From positions 106,676 through 161,056 of the forward strand of contig BCIJ01000021.1 in assembly GCA_001599935.1 (NCBI GenBank): 54,381 bases of DNA, in the 5' to 3' direction. This document shows, one piece after another, positions 18,982-31,397 of the stretch; the stretch's first letter is position 1; each line of letters begins with the position of its first letter. Source of the stretch: Holtermannia corniformis (Eukaryota > Basidiomycota > Tremellomycetes > Holtermanniales). A program made the position numbers and the translations under genes. The notes beneath the pieces were generated by a model. It had not been told where the DNA came from, ran no database searches, and saw only the letters and a program-made list of their open reading frames with translations.

Positions 18982-21848
18982 ATGCCGCTGCAAGACTTGG
19001 AATCGCTCGATGAGCCAACAACTCTGCACTTGGCGCGGCCGTACCACCTCCATCCGAACGCAAGCAACCCGCAGATGGACCTCGTCGCGCTACTGTACCT
19101 TCCGACGGACGCAGACATCGCAATGGGTGACAACGACAGCACTGTAGAGCTCTGGAGGACATCGGGAGAGGAGTGTGTCAAAGTCTGGGAGCGGGATCTG
19201 GGCGGGCAGATTGTTGGTCTAGACTGGAGCTGGGATGGTCGGTTGGATGGGTCAAGCTCGGCTCACTGAAGGGTGCTGATGGGGCATGCGACAGGTCTGC
19301 AGCTATCACTTTTGTCCTACCCTTCATTCGGCGCGTCATCATCCTCAGCACAGCCGTATACTCTGACCCACCTGTCCGTGCACGACGGCACGCCCATCGC
19401 GTTGCTCTCGCTCAAATCGCCCGAGGTACCGCTTCAGGGCTCATGGATTCCCATGCGATGGATCAAATCTCGAGATCCATGGCCGCAACTGGAGGTGGGT
19501 CCCATCTCGGCGTAAACAGACACCAGTTTGCTGAAGCCGTAACGGTAGAAAGGTTCAGCCGGGTTGATCCTAGATGCTCTTCCCACGATTGAGAAAGTCG
19601 AACCGACTCTTCCTCCACAGTACGTCCCATCCATTATTGCCATGCAACGCCAACCGCTGAGATCATTCATAACCCAGCCTCAACATGATGTATCAATTCC
19701 AACCCGCACTAGCGCTCAAAGCCAAGAAAGCACTCGACGTCCCCCACCGCTCCCTGTTCACCTTTCCCTCTCTACTCTATACGACCCCAGACGTCCTCTC
19801 CATCCCGTCGCTAGACCAGGACTTGTTGACAGGCACCTATCCTGGCGGGAATAATCTACACGTCATGCGCCTGGCCCGGAACGCGGACAGGCTCAAAGGG
19901 ATCTTGGATATCGTCGTCAAGGGCGTCGAGGGGGCGCAAGGTGCCTGGAGGGATGTCATGAAGCAAGGCGAGCTGTGGGCAGAGGAACTGGACGAGTGCG
20001 AGGCTGCGGCGGGTGGTGCGTGGAGATTGGCTAATGACGGTTCCGAGGATGCTGATACGGAGCAGATCCGAAAGGCGCTGGGAGGGCAGGGATGTGCGCT
20101 CTGCTGATGACGGGAAGGAGTAATACGACCGTCACCGACTTTTTCTCACATCGTCTGACGGGCCGGGTTAGTCACGCGCCTCGTCCTCCCCTGCTCCTCT
20201 TCGGGTCCTCTCCCGCCACATATCGCCTTCCACACCAGAAAACACCGTAGGCTGACGCCACACAGACCCTCACTAAATGGAAGACGACGGTCCTCACCTC
20301 GCTCGAAAAGATCCACAAACTCATGACGCAAAGTACGATCCCGGGCCTCGAGCGGATCCTGGTCGTGCTCGACGAGCTGGCCGGGTGGTCGGGAGAGTAA
20401 GTCTGCAATCTGCCTGTGTCGTTTCACAGCTGACCGGGCGCAGTGAAGCATATGCTGCGCTTGGGCTGGACCTGGACGCGATCGAGGATTGCATCAAGGT
20501 TGTGAGAAGACTGGCGATACTGGCAAACCACCTCGATCGCGATGCGGCTCACAAGACCGAGATAGCGACAGAGTACTTCGCTTGGCTGTCATACGGTGCG
20601 TTTCTTATGTCGTCGTTGGCGCCGTCGACATCGGCGGCTGACATACTCAGAGGTCGAACGCGTCCACAACACGGATCGAGACCAACCGGTCAACGCGACC
20701 TTTAACGCTCTTTACGCATGGGAATACCTCGAACACGGCTTAACGCTCGAAGCGCGCTTTGGCTCGTCTCGCTCGGTACGGTATTTCCCCTCGTTTGACG
20801 CCGAGCCTTTCCGTGGACCGCTCGATCCGGATCAGCTATGCCCGGCGGACGTAACGTCGCCGTATGTCCAAGCGGGGGAGAAACTTGATGGCGTACTGGA
20901 CAAGGCGTTGCAAGGCTTGCAGCACTCTTACGTTGGTGGCGACGACGATGTCAAGGATGCTGTTGGGTCGCGCGAGCTGGAGAACTGCGTTTGGCCGGGC
21001 ATGCTGGACCTCGTGCCGGATATCGTCAAACGGTGTCAAACTTTGGTCGAGGTCGGCACGGGGTCACAACTAGCCAAGCTTTCTGGCGCGAGCAAGGGCT
21101 CAAGTCCGGGTCAGGCCGAGTATTTCCCGGAGGATGGAGTGAGTCGTCGGACATTGAAACTAGGCGCCTGCTGACGGAGCAGTCGATGTGGACTGCCGCG
21201 ATAGCGCCGGCGCCGGGCACATCCAGCAGCACCCTTGGTAAGTTCATGGGTTTTGCACCGGAAGAAAAGTGACGCGCAGCTTTGTACATCTTGCATCGAG
21301 ACCCGCAAAGCCAACTCCGCAAGCGTGCGGTAGTCGAGCTAGCAGTCGACATGGAGCCACTGAAGGTCTTGGCGGTCGACTTTTTCGATGCCGTCGAGCT
21401 GGTACTTGTGATAGCAGCGTCGAGTGAGTCTCTGCAAGGGAGCACAGATCATACATCTGATGAGAGCAGCGGGCGAGCATTACTTGGCGACGGTGGAGTA
21501 CACGACTTTGCAGTACGTGGATGACGAACAAGTGTCGAGCATAGCGGTGCGTATCATTCCCGTAAACTCGATGAACTCGGCTGACCAAGGTCGTAGCTAC
21601 AGCCGCTCGTCATCGCCCGGTGTCAAGCAATATCCATATACCCTGCAGCGCCGACCATCACCTCGCACCTCGCACTCGCACTCAACGGTCGCAAAAAGCG
21701 CCGCTCAGCATGCGTCATGTCGCCCGACGGGACCCAGCTCGATGTCTACAGCCTCTGGATCCCCGGGGTAGACGACGACGGTGATGACGAGGATGAAGGC
21801 GACGAGGATGATCAACCGGGCGAAGGAGACGACGCGATGCACGAGTGA
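18982..21848 (+). CDS. APC4: Anaphase-promoting complex subunit 4
   Basis: APC4 is a scaffold subunit of the APC/C ubiquitin ligase that drives exit from mitosis. It pairs an N-terminal WD40 propeller with a long helical domain. ATG 18982 starts MPLQDLESLDEPT. NPQMDLVALLYLP is the family-typical first WD blade, followed by KVWERDLGGQIVGLDWSWDG. The middle contains LTKWKTTVLTSLEKIHKL, which marks the APC4 long domain (LTxWxxxLL), and EDCIKVVRRLAILANHL. The C-terminus returns to the propeller fold with RRSACVMSPDGTQLDVYSLW and ends in an acidic tail at TGA 21848. Around ten short introns are present, not all of them resolved. Overall order and length agree with fungal APC4. Confidence 0.82.
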
Positions 21849-22100
21849 TGCCGTTTTCTTTTCAAAGGATGGTTCAAACTGTCGCGCAAAGGATGGATGA
21901 AACGCGAGCTGGGACGAATGCTTATAGGCTGACGATGCGGTTACGACGAGGTCCCAACTTAGCCCACCCCCCCCTCCCCACTCCTACACCACCTACGCTA
22001 ACTGCTCACTCGATCACCACGCTCTACTCACATCTTTGAACCACACATCTCCCTTAAACCACACCAGGTAACAGCCCATCCTAAGACTCACTAGCGCACA

Positions 22101-23101
22101 ATGGCCGGACAGCCCGATGATGACTCGCCGAAGCGCATCTGGCTCTTCGTTTGCAAGGTCTGGATCTGGATCTCGATCGGGATCATGGCAAGTCGTGCGA
22201 CTGGCTGTGAATCTTGCATTGACGTCTCAGTTTCTGATCCTCGTCGTCTGGTTCATGCTGCTCATCAGTGGTTTGCTAAAGTACAACGCTCGCTATGGTA
22301 GGTGTTGCTTCCTTGCTTGAGGCGCAGAGCTCAAAGAAGCCAGGGTTCCGCCACCAAACGGACAACATTTACTTTTACGGTGGAAGTCCGTACTGCGGCT
22401 ACGCTGACCAGACACCGTTCCCCAAGCACCTCGGCGGCGTGACGTGCGTAGCGTCCGCTGTAGCTTACACAGCTGACCGCTATCTCAGATTCGCAGCGTT
22501 CTTCGAGGCTGCCATGATCCTCTGGACCTTTTTCTCCATTCTGTCAGAAATGAGGTGTGTATGCGGATGATCGCGCATGAGCGCTGACGTCGGATCGTAG
22601 CTGGAGGGGCGGGGTCGTGCGCCGTACTCTGAGTCAGTGTTTTCGGTCCAGTCTGGTCGGCTGCTGACTTTTGGCAGAGATGCTCCGCCTTCGAGGCCTT
22701 TACTCGGAAGAGGAGACTGCGCCTAACGACCGTGAGTATGTAGAAGTGGCAGCGCACAAAGCTGACGCCTCGTAGACATCATTGCAAGTCTCATCCAACG
22801 ATTCTAGTCACTGCATCAGCTGACGCGCTTAGGTCAACGCCGGTCTCAAGCTGTTCATTGTCGCCGCCACCGGGTCGCAGAGCTGGGTCGGGCTGAACGC
22901 CGATCAAGCCGGTGTACAGCAAAACACCGATCTCGAGCTCTACTGCCTCGTTGCGACCCTCATGCTGCTCGTCAACATTCCGTTTTCCGTCATTGCCCAA
23001 GTCGTGAGTCTGCGTTGCGTCTCCGCGCCACAACTGACGATTCTCAGTGGTATGTCCCCGTCGCGATCGCGGAGCGGAAAAAGGCCGGCTCGTACGCTTA
23101 G
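22101..23101 (+). CDS. Small four-helix membrane protein
   Basis: ATG 22101 starts MAGQPDDDSPKRIWLFVCK, a short polar N-terminus that leads into a first hydrophobic segment (VWIWISIGIM joined to FLILVVWFMLLISGLL). A loop with GGSPYCGYADQTPF follows, then a second segment (FAAFFEAAMILWTFFSIL), a third (LVATLMLLVNIPFSVIAQ) and a short basic tail ending WYVPVAIAERKKAGSYA at TAG 23101. The exons are small. The first intron appears to use a GC donor (GCAAGT right after ATCATG, acceptor CTCAG near 22231). The topology resembles tetraspanning MARVEL-type proteins, but I see no diagnostic motif. Function is unknown. Confidence 0.6.
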
Positions 23102-23199
23102 CGCCGTGTTGGCGATTGCAGACTTCAGGCATGGCTTGGCGAGGCTGCGGGCAGTGTTGTATCACGAGCATGCGTGGATGGACTGCATACGGCTACTGT

Positions 23200-24546
23200 C
23201 TATGCCTCCTCGTGGATCAGCACGTACTCTCGCGATGACGTGCCAAACTTGATGACTGGGGACGTGAGCTGTGCGCTGGAGACAAGGGCACAGGACTGAC
23301 CGTCGTTGACTCGCAGTTCATAGTATCGTGACTTTGGGATCTCGTCGCCGTTGACATGGGTCCCGTTGGTCGAGTCGAGGTCGATGATGAAGGGTCTAGT
23401 GATTCAGCCTGTGCTTGTGAGGCGGACCACGACACTCACTTGACCGTCGACTTGACATCACCATACTCGTTTTTCTCGCTCACTTGTCGGAACTGGAACA
23501 CTGCATGCTGCTTTGAGCACGAAGGGTGTGCGATCGGGATGTCGGTCACCTGCGCGACTCAGCCGCGACTCCCCAACCGTACTGAACACACTCACGACCG
23601 TGTCCCGACCGACGAGAAACGCAGACTGTTTGTAGATATGTACCAGATCTACCCTGATCAACACCGTCCCGTCTTTCGCAGCAGCCCAGCACTCACCAAC
23701 CTGCTCTTTACCTTTGAACACGTACAGCCGCCAATTCTTGGTCGGCTTGCGCGCCTCTGGTGGTTCGTTGTATTTCAACACGACGCCCTTGACGGTGTTG
23801 GCGTCTTTGGCGAGCAGGCCAGAGTTTGAAAAGTTGGGTTTCTCCGGCTCGACGGATGGTGGGCGATCTGGGTCCTGTACGGGGTCAGCTTGACCTGTGG
23901 AGCTTGGCGGCGAAGTCGGTGCGATGTGTATAGGCAAGGGGGTGTGGCCAAGCTAAGACTTGGTACCGAGCAGCTGTTTGGTGAATGCAATCGCTCGCTC
24001 GGCCGACTTCAACATGCAATAGCTAGCAACTACCAGTCCAGGTGCAGCTTCTACTCGCTGCATGTACTTCAGGACCGTCTAGCTGCCATGAGCAAGCCGC
24101 AAAGCGAGCGAGCGACACTCCTTCGAGGTAGCTGCTTCCACCAACCAAAAACATGCGAAGCCCGTCATAGCTGCCGAGCCCAGCAAAGGCGGAGTGCATA
24201 CACTCCAGCCAGCCCGGTCCCACCACACAGACATGAATAAGCAGGCCTAGCAGACCCACATCCCACAAACACCAAATCAAACACTCAACCCGACCACCAA
24301 CGCACGACTCACCGCATCCTCATCAAACTTTTTCCGATCCCCCGCCCGTTCCCTCTCCCTCTCACGTTGACCATACTCCTTCTTGACGCTCGGTCCAGGC
24401 TGGTACGCTCCCCTCGCTCCGTACCCGTTATCGCGCGGTCGGGAGGAGAGGTTCGGTGGGGACGGGCGGCGGTTCCGATACCCCCCTGCGCCTGGTTGGG
24501 ATCTTGTTGGAGAGCGGGAGCGGGAGCGAGATTCTGGATGCGGCAT
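23200..24546 (-). CDS. FHA-domain protein of the SNIP1/Pml1 family
   Basis: SNIP1 (yeast Pml1, plant DAWDLE) is a nuclear phosphothreonine-binding factor linked to the spliceosome (RES complex in yeast) and RNA processing. ATG 24546 starts MPHPESRSRSRSPTRSQ, an RS-rich N-terminus. After a long intron of 438 nt (23875-24312) comes the family hallmark VVLKYNEPPEARKP and NWRLYVFKGKE. The FHA domain follows with SAFLVGRD, SCSKQHAVFQFR and DLDSTNGTHVNGDEIP, including the Arg, Ser and Asn-Gly positions that bind phosphothreonine. It ends KFGTSSREYVLIHEEA at TAG 23200. An ATG at 24573 in the same frame is an alternative start. Confidence 0.9.
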
Positions 24547-24587
24547 GCTGAGGCGGGATGAGTGGAATTGCAAGTATGGATGGTAGA

Positions 24588-24608
24588 GTACGATGGATGG
24601 ATGGATGG
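24588..24608. repeat. GATG tetranucleotide repeat
   Basis: A short run of GATG units lies just upstream of the FHA-domain gene. It is a simple microsatellite. Confidence 0.7.
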
Positions 24609-24789
24609 CGAGTTGGCGGAAATGCTAGAGGTGCTAGTAACTGTCTGCTAGCGAGGCGCTAGTGCCGCGCACAGCTCCCCGATCCGTCTGCATGGCCGGG
24701 ATGCGTTGCTCGAGTACGAGAGGCCTCGCGGTACAGTATCACAGCAGAGCACGCAAGCAAGTGTACACGCACAAGCCAATACATCCCAC

Positions 24790-26012
24790 CTAAGCCGCCA
24801 GAACCCGCCTCGCAGTCGCCAACACAGCACTCTCAGCATGCGCATCCAACAAGCGCTCCGTCGCGAGCTCTGCCAATGCCTTCAACTGAGCTTCAGGAGG
24901 CGCTGTTGTCCCACTCGGACTCGTCTGTGTTCTAGCGTTGGTACTGACACCGGTCTCGAGTAATCTCCGTGTCGTCTGCGTCCAGTCAGACTGCTGTGTT
25001 CCGTGTACCACATGGCCTCGCTGGCTACATGGTCTAGCGGAGATGAAGCACAGCACGCACCAGTTTGACACCCCACCATGCTCTCGTCTTCTCCCCTCCT
25101 GGTGTCTGACGCGCACTGACCCCCGGTCCAGCCTTGGGATCCGTCATCATCTCGACCGCTCTCAGGAAGAATTTCAGCGCCAACGTGTAGTCCCTTTGCA
25201 CATCAGCCTGCGCTACAAACCTCGGAGCAGAACCGCACGCACCCAATAGTATACCCCGCCTCTGCGGCTCTCAGCACGACACCTGAATCCCATGGTGTGA
25301 GCGCCATGAGCTGATATAGTGCCGTTTGCGCCTGTGACCAGCTTCCGAGATCGGCGTAGAGCGAGGCGAGGAGGGACCAGGCGACGGCGTCGGAGTGGAA
25401 CGTGTCGAGGTAGGTTGTTAATTGGGAGATTTGGGAGATTTTGGTTGGTGCCAGTGCGATGAGACGTTGATGAGCGGCCTGTGTGGTGTGAGGGATGTAC
25501 GCAGCAAAGATTTATAAAGGAGGTAGTGTGTTCCGGTGTGCCGAGGGTGGCGGGAGGATAGCGAAGATGGACATACCACATTGCACTCGTCGTCGTTCAA
25601 CAGCGCCAGATAGATCTTCTTGGCCGCCTCGACATCACCCTTTGCCTCCACCTTCAAGCCATACAGTACCCCAACCCGCGGCGAATCCACAAAGCGAGAT
25701 GTCAAAACGGCCAGTTGTTGCTGCGTGCTATCAGTACCCCGCGCACCTGGCAACATCGCCATCACGACCCACCTCGGCGAGCTGTATCCGTCCAAGATCA
25801 AGCGCAGCAACCACGACCTGTTCGCGTACGGCCCACTCTGTACGAGTTTATGAACCTTGAACTGGAACTGGTTGAGCACGGCCGGACACACCTTGATCCC
25901 CTAGCGAGCTGTTGTTGCTCAGTAGCGGTTCGGCGAGGTCTAGCACTTGTTCCGAGTTGCGTGCGCCGAGTGTCCGCCAGCGTGCGAGCTGTTCGAGAGC
26001 GGAGAGTGACAT
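24790..26012 (-). CDS. EMC2: ER membrane protein complex subunit 2 (TPR protein), with an apparent frameshift
   Basis: EMC2 is the cytosolic TPR subunit of the EMC insertase at the ER. ATG 26012 starts MSLSALEQLARWRTLG, followed by DLAEPLL. Later exons give FVDSPRVGVLYGLKVEAKGD, AAKKIYLALLNDDECN, the hallmark ISQLTTYLDTFHSDAVAWSL, LYADLGSWSQAQTALYQL and DYTLALKFFLRAVEMM. It ends ATARRVLAA at TAG 24790. Near 25880-25895 the N-terminal frame (SSLGDQ) and the continuing frame (PAVLNQFQFKVHKLVQ) differ by one base within GGGGATCAAGGTGTG. No intron of sensible size joins them. This is either a base-calling error in a G run, a real frameshift or an unusual splice. The family assignment is firm. Confidence 0.82.
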
Positions 26013-26231
26013 GATCAGTGATTGGAGATGAGATACAAGGGCAAGAAGACGTCGAGGTGGTGCTATGCTAGCGGCTGTATCACATGAAATAGCCCATCCC
26101 AGCTTGCGTGCCTACCAAACCCCCGCACGCCTATCGCGCGCCTATCGTTTCCTCGGTGCCCCTGTTGCCCTCCTCCCCTTGTCGACATTGTTCGACGGTG
26201 TTTCCTCGTAGATCAGCATGTCGAGAGGACA

Positions 26232-29200
26232 ATGACGACCACAGTCACAAACACTGGCCCGCTGGAAGACTACCTAAGCCGTGAGCAACCGTCTACCGTC
26301 CTTTCACCTCCAGAAAGCAACAGCTGATCCCATCCCTTTGTTCCTAGAATTCGACAACGCGGGCCCCGACGCTGTGGATGGCAATGTTCATGGCGAAGGA
26401 GAAATGACCGATATGGGTGTAGGAGCCCATCTTATGGACGAGATCCCCGTTGCCTCGAGCTCGGGCCACGCTCGCCAGGGGTCGATCGCACGGCCGATCC
26501 CAGGAGGGTGGTGTCTGAACCCTCCCCTCACCCCACCCAGATCAACGCCACAACGCAACTCGAAACGCAGCTCGGAAATCTGGCAGGCCGTCTCGCAGAA
26601 CATTGTTTCCCAACTCAAGGTCCATCCCCTATCTTGCTTTATCAATTGATGGTGATGCTGACGATGAGCACAGTCGCCTACTGGACGACTTGGACTGGGA
26701 TCCGCACCGCCGACCCCGATCCCGCTCTTGACGCCGCCGCCTCAGTTTCCGGAAAAGTTCAAATACTTGATCTGTTCTTCGGCCTTGCTGGATCCTGGCT
26801 TGGTCGGTGTCGGTGGCGTCCCTGCGGAGCGCGAATGGTCCCGCAAGGGCAAGGAAAGGGCGATAGATGTCGATGATGAGCTAGTACCGACGCCGCTGCC
26901 GACACTGCTGCATGCAGACGCTCGACAGGCGTGGCATGCTGGGCGCCAACGGCCCGATATCGCCGTCGCTGCCGTCGTCCTCGTCCTTGCGCTCGGTGTC
27001 TGCGTGGGCCCCGTGCCCATCGTCAGCATCATCTGCGTTGCGTTGATCATCAGCACTGCTATACGGATACGATATCATCGCCGTCTCGCAAACGCTGTGA
27101 CAATCGATCCCCTAGCGATCCCCGAAACGTTGCAAAACCCTCAAACGATGGCGCTCGAGAGCTTGCAGGGCTTGATCACCGAAGCCGAGGCGCTCGATCG
27201 CAAAGTGGCAGATGCGCTGGATTTCCTCCGGGACGCAGAGCAAGTCACGCCTCCTCGGTCAGTCTCCTGCCGTACAAACCCAACGTATACTGACCGACTG
27301 TCAGTGACGTCTCGCCTGATCCTACTCGTCCAACGTTTGGCCACACTGAGCCACTCCGACTCCACCTCCATCGACTTACCATGACGCTCACGGACCATTT
27401 CGCGACCGCCTACTCGACGTTACTGCCGCTCAGCTCGCCGACAGAACTCGCGCTCTATTCGGACATGTATGGGATCGCCCACACTGGCGTCGGTCTACAC
27501 GGAGCACCCAACAGCGCGACTAAACGCCGTCGAAGAGGCGTCCAACCGCTCTCGCTGGCCCAGACGACCAATCACAGCTCGAGCGTACCCAGCCCCAAGC
27601 GCCCACCGCCGCTCCAGCGCTCACGCTCGTCCGATCTCGACGACGTGCCAATGTGCTCCGCCGGCTCACTTGATCAGGCCTTTACCCGCCGAGGCACAAA
27701 ACACCTCTCGCAATCGTCCATGGCAGACGATCGATTCACGACCATCCCGCCACGAACGCCGCGGCTGTCCAAGCGCTCGAGCTGGAACGGTCGGCTCGAT
27801 AAGAGCTATAGCGCGTCTGCGTTGCCTGATTGCGCTTCCTCGCCGCGAGGATTCAATACACAGGCCTTGCGGCACGTCAAGCGGATCACTGAAGGGTCTG
27901 AAGATGAGGACTTTACTTCGCCTACGAGAACGCCGTTGAAGCCTCTGTTCTCGCCACAGCGCGTCAAGCTTGCTCAAGCGCAGGCGATGATGGTACCACT
28001 CCCGCAAACTCCGCCGTCCGATCGAATGCAGGCGCTTCGCGGGGAATCGCCAGTGTCGAAGAGCGCACCGGTGTCGGCGCTGCCTCGTACTCGTACACCC
28101 GGCTTGTTACCGTCTGCAATCGCGCTCTCCGAAGGCGAGCTCTCACACCCGATGCGCGTGGCCACGACGCTGCAGGTCGGCAAACGGATGAGTCTGCAGT
28201 CGTTGACTTATAACCCACCGGACGAGGAACCGAAACGCGCCCGTCGCTCGAGCTTTGCCTACGTGCCTGCCGACGAGGCTGGGAGCGAGCTGCAACGCAG
28301 TCGCTCGCTCGGCGGTCGGCCCGCTACGACGCACTATTCTGCTAGATCGAAGGCTCACCAACTCTCGCCTCTTTACCCCTCCCAACCATCCACCTCATCC
28401 CCACTCAGTCGCCCAGGACCGCACGCGCGCTCCAACTCGCACAGCCCGTTGACGCTCCCGGCGCTCAAAGCGGCATTCTATGGCGCACACTTGAAACGGC
28501 AACGCGTAGCGTGCTGTCTTTTGGCTCTACGGTTCGCGAGGCGGGACCCGCCAGATCAACGACGGGATCGATTGAGCGAACTGGAGGGTGCAAGGTACTG
28601 GCTTGAAGTCAGGGCCGTGCTGGAAGCCCTGCGGACCGGGTGCAGCGAGGAGCGGCACGAGGTCGAGGTTGTGCGAGGTCAAGCGGCCGTGGACGTTGCG
28701 CCGGCTCGACCGGCCGACGCTTTGCGTCACTGGCGACCGGCAGCGCTGCACGGTGCGACTCCGACTCTTGACTTTGCGCCGCGTACGTCCGACGACGAGA
28801 GCATGCTCGGGCACCTCAAGGCGATCGACAGTGTCCTCCACGCGGCTGCTACCTCGTTGCAGCGTGTATCAGAAGGCCTTGGCGACCCAGCCCGCGGTGC
28901 CGACACGGCTATCGCCGAATGGACGGTTCTGCGAGGTACGCTCAGCGATCTCGTGCGCGAATGGGATCGCGGCAAAGAAGTGCTCGACCGTATGCATCGC
29001 GGCGACCAAGACTCGGCTCCCGTCGAGCTTCCCGCCTTCATGAAGGCTTGGTCCGAGAGTCCCCCGATCCAACCGACGACTCCGCGATTACCCCTCTCGC
29101 CCGCCACGACTGTACACAGCTCGCCTGCGGACACGGCGACTGCTCTTCCTGACTCTGAAGCAGTCGAGGAGCTGCCCCTGCCTGGCGCTGATACCGTGTT

Positions 29201-29576
29201 CGAAGGCGTTTCGGGACCTATCGTACGACCGCGATCGGAACTCGGCAAACTCTCACGCGATGAGCGGATCGCCAAGGCCAAACTCGATCGCGAACGAGGG
29301 ACCGATCTGTACTCTTCCGCAAGTTCGACCGACCAAGCGGACAAAGTAGCCGGTGGGCAAGTCGTTCAAGAGCTGCGAGGCGTCATTGGTCTCATTCGCA
29401 AGATGAAGGGTACGGTCGAGGAGGATCTGCCGGTGCAGGTCGAGATGCTGGATTCGGGCCAGAGAGACTTTGCGCAGCGGCGAGAGACGTTTGCGCAGCT
29501 GGGCATGGCTTTGCCGCTACCTTTGCTGCCGCGGCGGGCGGTGGACGCGGGCAGGATTGGCGACGAGAGTGACTGA
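26232..29576 (+). CDS. Vezatin/Inp2-like membrane protein (putative myosin-binding)
   Basis: ATG 26232 starts MTTTVTNTGPLEDYLS. Splicing joins FDNAGPDAVDGN, then SPTGRLGLGSAPPTP and PPQFPEKFKYLICSSALL. A membrane hairpin follows (AVAAVVLVLALGVCVG, then VSIICVALIISTAI), a coiled-coil-like segment (LESLQGLITEAEALDRKVAD), and after a CTGAC intron ending at 27305 a single long exon to TGA 29576. That exon has a Ser/Pro/Arg-rich linker and a helical region (HLKAIDSVLHAAATSLQRV), then ELGKLSRDERIAKAKLDRER and QELRGVIGLIRKMKGTVEED. The FKYxICSSxLL motif, hairpin and downstream helices fit the fungal vezatin-type family that tethers myosin V to peroxisomes. This rests on layout and is tentative. Confidence 0.55.
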
Positions 29577-29730
29577 GCCGTAGCTCTTCGGCGAATCATA
29601 GCGCATGTATTACATGAGGACATAACCAGCATCATCAGGTATGAACAGATATCAACATCGTCGGCGCAAATGTCCGTCACAATAGTCTAAGCCTTAAGAT
29701 CTTCTCACCACCCATCACTACTCGTACACG

Positions 29731-31321
29731 CTACGCCGTCATCGCGCGCGGCTCGGGCATCAGCGCGCTCGATGTCGTGTTGGCCTCGCGAGCCTGCAAT
29801 TTCGCAAGGATCCTCTCGCGCGCTGACTTGGGCTTTTTGGTGCCCCTAGCCTTCTTCTGACCGGTGCGGATGATGCCGGCTTCGGCCTCGAGCCTCTGCA
29901 AGACCGGGTTGTCGGCGTACGGGGCGCGAATCGATTCGCAGAAAGCGCCGATGGTTGTCTCGTCGCCTGTCTGGCCGTAGGCCGCCTCGCGCAACGCCTT
30001 GAGCGGGACGAGATCGAGGCCCTTGCGCACGCTCATGCACTGTTCGAGACGTTGCCAAAACTTGCCGCGCCGGACGCAGCGCGCTAGATCGGGGCGGCCG
30101 AGTACCTCGTACGCTTCGGCGAGGACGACCTCGTTGCGACTGAGATCGTTGACACCGTCCCAAAACCGTTGACGGTCAATGAGGGCGGTAGGGGCGGCAA
30201 ACGCTTCGGCTTTCGAGACGGTGTGAGTCCTGATCGTCCGGGTCAGCAATCCGCACGGCATGTCTTGCACCTGCTTACCACTCCCAGTCGAGGACCCCAG
30301 TCAGGTTTCCATCGTCGTCGACGAGGAATTCGTCGCCCTTCATCTCACCGTGCTGCAGGTAGAGCCCATTGTCTTCCCAAGCATCCTTGCGATCCTTGAT
30401 CACATCGCGGAGCCAGAGGTAGACCACATAAGCATGCGGCGGGTGGTCGATTCTCCAGTTGGGGTCAACGAGCTTGGACAGTGTCCAGTCACACCAGATT
30501 GTATAACGCTCGCCGCTCGTCGTGATCCGCCCAGTGGCGAGCTGACCTTGACGGCGGCGATTGAAACCAGCACCCCAGGTCGGACCAAGGTCGCACGACC
30601 CTTCTGGGCCCAGAATGATACTGCCAATGCGATCGAATTTCAAGTTCGAGAGCTTGACGTAGAACTGAGCGAGCTGGAAGATGATCCGATCGATGTTGGC
30701 GCGCGGCATGTTGTCCATGCCATCGAATGTGAACGGATGTGGACACTCGGTGCCGTCCAGCGCGTCCACGAAGAAGAAGACAATGTTTTCCGGCGAGTCT
30801 GCATCAAGTTAGCCTGGCATACGACATGGTCAGGGTACTCGCCTGAACGCTGTTTAGGGACGTAGGCATTGGGTACTGGCAAGCCGACACTATGGAGGAA
30901 TTTCATGGTCGCAATCTCGCTTTCCCAGAAGGGTACAAATTCGTCTTCAAGTGGGCCATCGTTCTCGAGCCTGATGCGTACCAACCACTTGACGCCATCG
31001 GCGAAGACTACCGGGAAGTGGGTATGCCGATTGCCGCCGAGATGGTGGTTAAAGTCTGGAGGGTAATGCACGACGGGCAATCCGGAAACTTCAGGCCTCA
31101 ACGCAGCTGCGTACCCGGCGATGTCGACTGCTTTGGCTCTCTGGTAAAGGTCGTGTTTCTGTGCAAGTGTCAGTGGCAAATGAGGAGGACCACGTCAGGG
31201 CGTACGAGTTGATCCCATGGGTTGTCTGGCTGTACCGCGGGTCGTCAGCTCGGGAAGCAGGACACAGGCTGAGCCGACGTACCACAAGCACGGTGCTGGC
31301 AGTCTCTGTCACGGTCGCCAT
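29731..31321 (-). CDS. Aminoglycoside-phosphotransferase-like kinase (fungal APH family)
   Basis: This is a kinase-fold protein of the large fungal APH family; the substrate is unknown. The start is ATG 31321 (MATVTETASTVLV, exon 31283-31321). A 24-nt microexon (31206-31229, PDNPWDQL) follows, then the exon from 31158 (KHDLYQRAKAVDIAGY). The N-lobe has WLVRIRLEND, and the next exon starts SPENIVFFFVDALDG after a 50-nt intron. The catalytic loop reads LQHGEMKGDEFLVDDDGN, and the metal-binding segment is LTGVLDWEWTHT. The loop has Glu where many members have Asp. The C-terminus is helical with a basic, Ala-rich tail (ARGTKKPKSARERILAKL) ending at 29731. The gene converges with the vezatin-like gene. 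Confidence 0.85.
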
Positions 31322-31397
31322 AGCTGTCGATGATGGTGGATGCTGCCAACAGCAGGGCGGCAAGGGAGTTCGCCGGTGAATCGGAGTGTTTCACCGG

